Of a stretch of DNA of 11,182 nucleotides, positions 5,328 through 11,182 are shown one piece after another; within the stretch, counting starts at the first letter, position 1; each line of letters begins with the position of its first letter. A program made the position numbers and the translations under genes. This DNA comes from Saprospiraceae bacterium (GTDB lineage Bacteria > Bacteroidota > Bacteroidia > Chitinophagales > Saprospiraceae), in NCBI GenBank assembly GCA_023300835.1, contig JALZVB010000348.1, positions 1 through 11,182 of the forward strand, written 5' to 3'. A model generated the notes under the pieces. The model searched no databases. It had not been told where the DNA came from and saw only the letters and a program-made list of their open reading frames with translations.

Positions 5328-8300
5328 ATGAAAAATTTTATCGCTTTTTTTATAAAATACCCTGTTGCAACCAATGTGCTAATCATGGCATTTTTTGTAT
5401 TCGGATATTTGGGCTTTGGTAATATGAAGTCTTCATTCTTTCCGCTGGTCCCATCTCAAATCATTAATATTCAGATAAGTTATTTTGGTGCAGCACCTAA
5501 TGAAATAGAAGAAGGTGTCGTCCTTAAGATAGAGGATAACCTCAAAGGATTGGTGGGTATAGATAGAGTAACTTCTGTGTCATCAGAAAATGCGGCTACA
5601 ATTACTGTTGAGATTCTCAAAGGCTTCGATATAAATGCTGTTCTTGCAGATGTAAAAAATGCCGTCGATCGTGTACCTAATTTTCCCAGTGGTATGGAAC
5701 CGCCCGTCGTATCCAAAGTAGAAAACATACAACAAGCCATAAGCTTTACCGTAAGTGGTAAGGATATGGATCTGAGAACGCTTAAGAAAATAGCACGAGG
5801 AATAGAAGATGATATCAGATCCATACCAGGTATATCCCAACTAGAACTCAGTGGTTTTCCTAACGAAGAAATCGAAATAGCTGTCAAAGACCAGCAACTC
5901 AAAGCCTACAATTTGACATTTAATCAAGTAGCAGCAGCTGTCTCAGAGACTAACTTATTATCTACAGGTGGTTCAATTAAAACCGATCAAGAAGAGTTTC
6001 TTATCAGAGCCAATAATAAATATTACGATGCGATCAACTTTGAGAACATCATACTCAGAGCAGATAACTCAGGAAACATTATCTATCTCAAAGATATCGC
6101 TACTATAAGTGATCGGTGGGAAGAAAGTCCTAATCGTATTTATTACAATGGTAATCCAGCCATTTCAATAACTGTGTCAGCAACTAATAGCGAAGATCTC
6201 ATAGCCAATGCTAATAGTGTTCTCGCTTATATGGAAAAATATAATGCATCTAGTGCCAATGCACAACTCAATGTATCAAGAGATTCTTCTGTAACACTGA
6301 AACAAAGAACTATACTTCTAAGGGAAAATGGAATGATAGGTATCCTTCTAGTGTTACTATTACTCTCAATATTTCTTAAACCTACACTGGCCTTATGGGT
6401 AGCCTTTGGTTTGCCTATTTCATTTTTAGGAATGTTTATTTTTGCATCTTATTTTGGTGTTACAATTAATGTATTGTCTTTATTTGCAATGATTATTGTT
6501 ATTGGTATTCTAGTGGATGATGGTATTGTGATTGCGGAGAATATTTATAACGAGTATGAAAAAGGTAAGTCTCCCATACAAGCGGCTATTGATGGCACGA
6601 TGGATGTGCTTCCTGCAATAATATCGGCTATTCTTACAACTATTATTGCCTTTTCTACTTTCTTCTTTCTAGATAGTCGAGTAGGGGATTTCTTTGGGGA
6701 GGTCGCCTCTGTTGTTGTATTGACACTTCTCGTTTCTCTTGTGGAGGCGCTTATAATATTGCCGGCTCACTTGGCACATTCTAATGCATTGAAGAAAGGT
6801 GGGGATAGTTTTGTCATCAATAGATATGGAGATCGATTTCTCAAGTGGATAAGAGATAAGATGTATGCCCCCTCTCTCAGATTTATCATAAATAATAGAA
6901 TTCTTGGATTTTCGATTCCGATTGCCTTGTTCATTATTACGATAGGAGCGATGAAAGGTGGTGTCATACGATTTACGTTTTTCCCATCTATAGCCAGCGA
7001 TGTTATACAAGTGAATCTGAAGATGCCACAAGGCACCAATGAAAAGATAACCAATGACATTATTCAGTCAATAGAAGACGATATCTGGAAATCTAATGAT
7101 AAACTTAAAGAACAACAAACTGGGAATTTAGATGTTGTCAAAAATACTTTAAGAAGAATAGGGCCGGGGTCTAGTAATGCCAGTATTACTATAAATCTAT
7201 TGCCTGGAGAAGAACGAGACCTACCTGCCAATGACATTTCCAATAATATCAGAGAACGTGTAGGTTCTGTGCCTGGCGTGGAGCAATTGACCTTTGGAGC
7301 CAATACAAACTTTGGGGGAAGACCTGTTGCTATATCATTGACGGGTAGTAATATAGAAGAGCTTAAAGCGGCCAAAGAAGAACTAAAAGAAAAGCTAGGT
7401 ACGCTAACCCAACTCAAAGATATCAGTGATAATGATCCACTAGGAATCAAAGAAGTAAAGCTTAAGCTGAAGCCAAATGCCTATATGCTGGGATTTACAT
7501 TAGAGGGGTTAATATCACAGGTAAGATCTGGTTTTTTTGGTCGTCAAGCACAACGATTTCAGAGAGGTCGTGACGAGATACGCGTCTATGTAAGATATGA
7601 AACGGAAGGCCGTAATAGTATAAGTGACCTTGATAACATGGAAGTCTTAGCGCCTAACGGTGTAAGAGTACCATTGAGCGAAATTGCTACCTATGAGATT
7701 GCAAGAGGAGAAGTTGCGATCAATCATCTCAATGGTCGGAGAGAAATTGAAGTTTCTGCTGATCTTGTCAATAATAAAGACAGTGCGCCAGATATATTAG
7801 ATAACTTGAGAGCAGATTTTATGCCTACTTTATTGACTAAATATCCATCGGTATCTCCCTTATACGAAGGTCAAAATAGAGAAGCAGGTAAGTTTCAAGC
7901 TTCTGCCAAAAAAGTAGCCCCTGTTATTCTTATGTTGATATACGGGGTCATCGCTTTTACATTTAGATCTTATATTCAGCCATTGCTTATAATATTGATG
8001 GTCCCATTTAGTTTGATAGGTGTAGGGTGGGGACATGAGATTCATAATTTCCCTATCAACATTCTATCGTTTCTAGGAATCATTGCGCTTATAGGAATTA
8101 TGGTCAATGATGGGCTGGTCTTGATAGTCAAGTACAACTCATTTATAAAGAGAGGATACTCATTTGAAAAGGCTATTTATACAGCTGGACTGTCTAGATT
8201 TAGAGCCATATTTTTAACTTCTATAACCACAATTGCTGGACTTGCGCCATTGATATTTGAGACGAGTTTCCAGGCACAATTTTTAATTCCTATGGCTATT

Positions 8301-8486
8301 TCGATTGCGTATGGGATAGGTATTGCGACTTTCTTGACATTGTATATGTTACCACTGATGTTATATCTGAGCAATGATATTAAATATCTGTGGTCATGGT
8401 TCTATAATGGTACAAGACCACAACGTCATGAGTTAGAAGGCGCTTATAAAGAGAAAGAAAATCTGAAAGAATATGATTATGAATAG
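5328..8486 (+). CDS. RND-family efflux pump, inner-membrane permease
   Basis: Proton-driven exporter of the resistance-nodulation-division superfamily, expected to work as a homotrimer. The 1052 residues show the duplicated RND layout: TM1 (about 12-30), a large periplasmic domain (31-333), TM2-6 (about 336-481), TM7 (about 526-543), a second periplasmic domain (about 545-860) and TM8-12 (about 863-1013), then a 38-residue cytoplasmic tail. The TM4 proton-relay motif GILVDDGIVIAENI contains D397 and D398, equivalent to Asp407/Asp408 of AcrB. In TM10 the AcrB Lys940 position is N927 in GIMVNDGLVL. TM11 keeps the RFRAIFLTS segment with arginines near AcrB Arg971. No CusA-type metal-binding signature stands out, so the hydrophobe/amphiphile (HAE) class is the better guess; drugs, bile-like compounds, lipids or quorum molecules are all possible substrates. 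The last 14 bases overlap the channel gene. Confidence 0.96.
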   Translation: MKNFIAFFIKYPVATNVLIMAFFVFGYLGFGNMKSSFFPLVPSQIINIQISYFGAAPNEIEEGVVLKIEDNLKGLVGIDRVTSVSSENAATITVEILKGFDINAVLADVKNAVDRVPNFPSGMEPPVVSKVENIQQAISFTVSGKDMDLRTLKKIARGIEDDIRSIPGISQLELSGFPNEEIEIAVKDQQLKAYNLTFNQVAAAVSETNLLSTGGSIKTDQEEFLIRANNKYYDAINFENIILRADNSGNIIYLKDIATISDRWEESPNRIYYNGNPAISITVSATNSEDLIANANSVLAYMEKYNASSANAQLNVSRDSSVTLKQRTILLRENGMIGILLVLLLLSIFLKPTLALWVAFGLPISFLGMFIFASYFGVTINVLSLFAMIIVIGILVDDGIVIAENIYNEYEKGKSPIQAAIDGTMDVLPAIISAILTTIIAFSTFFFLDSRVGDFFGEVASVVVLTLLVSLVEALIILPAHLAHSNALKKGGDSFVINRYGDRFLKWIRDKMYAPSLRFIINNRILGFSIPIALFIITIGAMKGGVIRFTFFPSIASDVIQVNLKMPQGTNEKITNDIIQSIEDDIWKSNDKLKEQQTGNLDVVKNTLRRIGPGSSNASITINLLPGEERDLPANDISNNIRERVGSVPGVEQLTFGANTNFGGRPVAISLTGSNIEELKAAKEELKEKLGTLTQLKDISDNDPLGIKEVKLKLKPNAYMLGFTLEGLISQVRSGFFGRQAQRFQRGRDEIRVYVRYETEGRNSISDLDNMEVLAPNGVRVPLSEIATYEIARGEVAINHLNGRREIEVSADLVNNKDSAPDILDNLRADFMPTLLTKYPSVSPLYEGQNREAGKFQASAKKVAPVILMLIYGVIAFTFRSYIQPLLIILMVPFSLIGVGWGHEIHNFPINILSFLGIIALIGIMVNDGLVLIVKYNSFIKRGYSFEKAIYTAGLSRFRAIFLTSITTIAGLAPLIFETSFQAQFLIPMAISIAYGIGIATFLTLYMLPLMLYLSNDIKYLWSWFYNGTRPQRHELEGAYKEKENLKEYDYE

Positions 8487-9789
8487 CGTAGGCACATTTA
8501 TTCTTTGTCTTTTTAGCTTGTTACAATTGAGTATTTCTATATCGGCACAAACAGTGCTTACCCTAGATGAAGTACTTCTTGATGTCAAAGAGAAAAACTA
8601 CGATCTGAAAGCCGCCCGTCAGAACATCGAAGCAGCCCGAGTCATGACATCTAAATACAATAGGGGATATATGCCAACCCTTAATCTCAATGGAGGAGTA
8701 GGATATAGTTTGAGTGGTGTTAAGAATGTTTTCAATTTCAATTTTCCTGATATCAGTATTCAGAATATTCAGGCTGTTAATGGAAATATAGGCGTAGGTT
8801 CTTCGTACCTTTTATACGATGGAGGACAACGGGATCTCAGAAACGATAAGAATGAGGCTAACTTGGATCTAGCTAATCTTCAACTTAATAATATACAACA
8901 GCAACTAATCTTCAATGCAGCTCAGATTTACTACGGTATTGCTCAAGCAGTATATAATGTAGACTTACTTACGGAGTCTCTAGAAATATCAAAAGAACGA
9001 TACAGAAGGGCAAATACTTTCTATGAATATGGTAATCAAAACAAAGTTGATGTTCTCAATGCAGAAGTAGATGTTGCTAGAGATAGTGTGAATTTAATCT
9101 CAGTTAATAATGATATAGACAATCTAAAGTGGCAACTGAATCAATTAACATTGAAGACAGACACAGATTATGAAATCGATACCTCTTTTAATCTGATGTA
9201 TCAATTGGCTAAAGTGTCAGACTTACAGTCGATTATGATCGAAGCTAACACTGAGTTAATTTCTCTAAGAAAAACGGCTGCCTTGGTAGAATTTGACAAA
9301 GCCATTGCTAGTAAAATAAATGCTCCTCAAGTTGTCGCTAACGGCGCCTACAATATTAATTATCAAAAGAATTCCACCAAGTCTCAGATTGACCTCAATA
9401 GAACCAATGGCTTGAATCTGGGAATCAGTGCCAACTGGAATATATTTGACGGAGGGCAAGGTAAACTGCAAGAACAATTAGTAGCTATAGACCAGGAGAA
9501 TGCGCTTATAGATTTAAAAAATAGAGAGAATCAACTTGTTTCGCAATTGAATCGCCTGTGGAATTCTTATCAGAACAATCTCCTGACTTTAAGAATAGAA
9601 AAGCAAAACATAGAGACTAATCGCGTTAACTTTAATCTCGTTAAGTCTTTATATGAAAATGGACAACAAGGTTCTGTAGAGTTTCGTCAAGCGCAACTTA
9701 ATCTCATCAATGCGCAGTCTCAGTATTATATCGCAAGGACTTCAGCTAAGTTGTTGGAGATAGAGATGGACTTTTTGTTAGGGAGGTAA
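8473..9789 (+). CDS. TolC-like outer membrane efflux channel
   Basis: Forms the trimeric outer-membrane and periplasmic tunnel through which the pump exports. The 438-residue length fits the outer membrane efflux protein family. Residues 1-25 look like a Sec signal peptide with cleavage near SISAQ; there is no lipobox, so it is not an OprM/CusC-type lipoprotein. The internal duplication of the family is visible: LYDGGQRD (114-121) in the first half and IFDGGQGK (324-331) in the second, each at the end of a beta-strand pair and followed by long helices rich in N, Q, L and A. The ATG at 8473 lies inside the pump gene, giving a 14-base overlap that suggests translational coupling. ATG at 8479 is an equally possible start and would shorten the signal peptide by two residues. 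It is the last gene of the three-gene operon. Confidence 0.94.
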   Translation: MIMNSVGTFILCLFSLLQLSISISAQTVLTLDEVLLDVKEKNYDLKAARQNIEAARVMTSKYNRGYMPTLNLNGGVGYSLSGVKNVFNFNFPDISIQNIQAVNGNIGVGSSYLLYDGGQRDLRNDKNEANLDLANLQLNNIQQQLIFNAAQIYYGIAQAVYNVDLLTESLEISKERYRRANTFYEYGNQNKVDVLNAEVDVARDSVNLISVNNDIDNLKWQLNQLTLKTDTDYEIDTSFNLMYQLAKVSDLQSIMIEANTELISLRKTAALVEFDKAIASKINAPQVVANGAYNINYQKNSTKSQIDLNRTNGLNLGISANWNIFDGGQGKLQEQLVAIDQENALIDLKNRENQLVSQLNRLWNSYQNNLLTLRIEKQNIETNRVNFNLVKSLYENGQQGSVEFRQAQLNLINAQSQYYIARTSAKLLEIEMDFLLGR

Positions 9790-9945
9790 AATTTCAATTA
9801 TTCCTAAATGGAACGATTGGGATGTTATAGAGCTTGCCAACAATAGCATACATTTTGCTGGGACTTTATAAACGACGTTGACTTTCTCCTATTATATTGC
9901 CACGCTATAACTTTCATTAATTGAGAGTCATGTACAGTTAAGAAG
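9790..9945. other. Convergent intergenic gap
   Basis: These 156 bases separate the 3' ends of the efflux operon and the minus-strand ATP-grasp gene. No strong G/C-rich hairpin with a T-run is visible in either direction, so I cannot place the terminators of either unit. The longest ATG frame on the plus strand (from 9809) is 12 codons and is not a gene. Confidence 0.6.
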
Positions 9946-11182
9946 TTAGTTTTTAATAAAAACAACTGATGTAGTTTTCACGGTACTATTAATTATAAAC
10001 CTTAACTGAGCGATATAAAAACCATCAGGTAAATGAGAAACATTTCTTGTGATTAGATTATCTCCTTTCTGTATACTATGTTCAGTTAATGGTCCTAGCT
10101 TTCTCAGCGAGCTATCGTATATCTGAATATTGACAGTTGTAGCATCTTCTAGATTTATTTCAAAATTAATACCATCTTCTCCTACAGGGTTAGGGAATAC
10201 TTTTACAGGAATTGATTGCGTATCTGTGATATCATCCGTGCTTACACCTGTCCAAAAGTTAGCCCAAGGTCGAGCTTGTTTGATAGCAAGTGTATTTTCT
10301 TTTGTAACTTTAAATTCTATTTCCATGGCAAATCCTGGTCTGCCTTCTGCTTGATATAGTTTCTCAAACTCATGATTAATCACGGTCAAGTAATCTCGCA
10401 ACTGATCTATATGTATCTTATCAAGTAATACCTCACCTCTAGGTATAAGATTAGATGGTCTTAGTATCGTAACTGGTTCTTGTAAGATGGTATCTATGCT
10501 GATGAGTATTTCTTCGGGGATAGAGAATGCGTCAGGATTGGTAACCAAGTCTTCACCTAGTTGTGTATTGGTATAATAAGTATGATCTGTATTGTAGATA
10601 GGATCAGTACTTACGGCAACACCATTGGCTCGTTCGTCACTGTAGTTAGCATGACACAGTACTCCCATAGCTGTTGTTGAATGATCTATTCTATAGAAGT
10701 TTCTTTCGTCATAAGCTCTGAAATTCCATAAGCTGGCATAGACTTGTTTTATAGATTTAGAGATATGTCCTTCGTCAGGATGCTGTGTCTTAGAAGTATA
10801 GAGGCCAGCTCCTGAAAATCCAGGGAGGTCTTCGTTGTTACTACTTGATCTGCATCTTACTGAAGTGCCTGTAGGAAAAGCATCATGCATGTCTTGTAGT
10901 TGTGCTAGCATCCAATCTGGCATATCGGCATCTTTTATCTCAGATCTTAGATCCTTTAGCATTTCCATTTGTACATTGAAATCATTGATAAATAAATCAT
11001 CATTGATCATAGTTTCTATATATTGATAGAAGTCATTGTATTTCATAAACTCATCATAGAAATAAAACGGTACCCCAAATCCATCTGGAATAGTTCCTGT
11101 CTCAAAATCAAAATCATGCATCGTAGCGACATTAGCACACTTGGCACCAAAGCTGTCTGACATATCAAAGCTGATGTCTTTA
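9946..11182 (-). CDS. Secreted protein with PEP synthase/PPDK-type ATP-grasp domain and T9SS sorting domain, partial
   Basis: The frame is open through the right edge, so this is only the C-terminal part; the ATG at 11161-11163 is internal because the domain already starts upstream of it (KDISFDMSDSF). Numbering from that Met, residues 1-300 match the PPDK N-terminal (PF01326-type) ATP-grasp domain. Visible are GAKCAN (K8, the phosphate-contact lysine), CRSSSNNEDLPGFSGAG (R105, E111, D112), ASLWNFRAYDERN, the ANGVAVSTDP segment and EIEF with IKQARPW (E283 and Q296, equivalent to the metal and nucleotide ligands). After ARPW comes a short linker and then a T9SS type A C-terminal domain (about 316-405). 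The phosphohistidine swivel and PEP/pyruvate TIM-barrel domains that normally follow are absent. The sorting domain predicts export and surface attachment or release. Whether it binds ATP or phosphorylates anything is unknown; the N-terminus with its expected signal peptide lies outside the window. Confidence 0.9.
   Translation of the reverse strand, partial: KDISFDMSDSFGAKCANVATMHDFDFETGTIPDGFGVPFYFYDEFMKYNDFYQYIETMINDDLFINDFNVQMEMLKDLRSEIKDADMPDWMLAQLQDMHDAFPTGTSVRCRSSSNNEDLPGFSGAGLYTSKTQHPDEGHISKSIKQVYASLWNFRAYDERNFYRIDHSTTAMGVLCHANYSDERANGVAVSTDPIYNTDHTYYTNTQLGEDLVTNPDAFSIPEEILISIDTILQEPVTILRPSNLIPRGEVLLDKIHIDQLRDYLTVINHEFEKLYQAEGRPGFAMEIEFKVTKENTLAIKQARPWANFWTGVSTDDITDTQSIPVKVFPNPVGEDGINFEINLEDATTVNIQIYDSSLRKLGPLTEHSIQKGDNLITRNVSHLPDGFYIAQLRFIINSTVKTTSVVFIKN
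9949..10218 (-). other. T9SS type A C-terminal sorting domain
   Basis: This encodes the last 90 or so residues of the ATP-grasp protein. It opens with VKVFPNPVGED, a typical start of the sorting domain, then VNIQIYDSSLRKL, DNLITRNVSHLPDGFYIAQL and the ending TSVVFIKN. The order of the PNP motif, IYD strand, LPDGFY turn and short basic end fits the Por secretion tail family. Such domains direct passage through the outer membrane by T9SS and are cleaved off by the sortase PorU. Confidence 0.88.
10269..11182 (-). other. PPDK_N-type ATP-grasp domain
   Basis: This is the part of the protein homologous to the ATP-binding domain of phosphoenolpyruvate synthase and pyruvate phosphate dikinase. Residues that contact nucleotide in those enzymes are at Lys 11140-11142, Arg 10849-10851, Glu 10315-10317 and Gln 10276-10278. 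Spacing between the first and last motif (about 290 residues) is near that of the intact domain, which argues against decay. Confidence 0.85.

Noticed and set aside
4841..5386. Minus-strand open frame of 181 codons
   Set aside because: Antisense to the adaptor gene and the start of the pump gene; the product is Ser/Thr/Ile-rich with no recognisable domain, while the plus-strand frames show clear family motifs.
5480..5902. Minus-strand open frame of 140 codons
   Set aside because: Antisense to the RND periplasmic domain; no independent sign of coding.
7064..7450. Minus-strand open frame of 128 codons
   Set aside because: Antisense shadow of the second periplasmic domain of the RND pump.
5328..8486. 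CusA-type heavy-metal exporter as an alternative for the RND pump
   Set aside because: I could not see a CusA-type methionine metal-relay pattern, and neither the adaptor nor the neighbours show metal-binding motifs; the HAE class fits better, though the substrate is open.
9809..9847. Possible tiny gene in the convergent gap, preceded by an AGGGAGG-like sequence
   Set aside because: It stops after 12 codons, and the purine-rich stretch is the end of the channel gene.
10130..10354. Plus-strand open frame of 74 codons
   Set aside because: Antisense to the ATP-grasp/sorting-domain gene, whose frame carries the conserved motifs.

Overview
The window looks like chromosomal DNA from a member of the Bacteroidota. 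The evidence is a C-terminal type IX secretion (T9SS) sorting domain on the last gene, an acpP-fabF-rnc cluster typical of the phylum, A/T-rich translation starts without clear Shine-Dalgarno sequences, a TTTG-N19-TAnnTTTG-like promoter before acpP, and a periplasmic adaptor of a type I know from this phylum. Genus cannot be decided from the sequence; Saprospiria or Cytophagia/Flavobacteriia-like groups would all fit.

Region 1 (1-1246, minus strand) is the 5' 415 codons of pyruvate kinase, with a GTG start; its C-terminus runs off the left edge. Region 2 (1247-1503) is a divergent intergenic space with a good Bacteroidota-type promoter for acpP. Region 3 (1504-3870, plus strand) holds acyl carrier protein, beta-ketoacyl-ACP synthase II and ribonuclease III. 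A rho-independent terminator between acpP and fabF probably acts as an attenuator, allowing more ACP than FabF. rnc starts at TTG.

Region 4 (3871-4181) is a 311-base gap with a weak hairpin after rnc and a candidate promoter and leader for the next operon. Region 5 (4182-9789, plus strand) is a complete tripartite efflux operon: membrane-anchored periplasmic adaptor, 1052-residue inner-membrane RND pump and TolC-like outer-membrane channel, with gaps of 6 and -14 bases. Together they should form one envelope-spanning, proton-driven exporter; the substrate cannot be read from sequence. No regulator gene lies beside it.

Region 6 (9790-9945) is a short convergent gap. Region 7 (9946 to the right edge, minus strand) is the C-terminal part of a larger protein in which a PEP-synthase/pyruvate-phosphate-dikinase-type ATP-grasp domain is joined directly to a T9SS sorting domain. 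This is the most unusual gene here: the nucleotide-binding residues look intact, yet the protein is apparently destined for the cell surface or outside, and the usual phosphohistidine and PEP/pyruvate-binding domains do not follow it. Apart from that gene, the window is mostly ordinary core and envelope machinery; I see no CRISPR array, IS element, tRNA, rRNA or phage gene.
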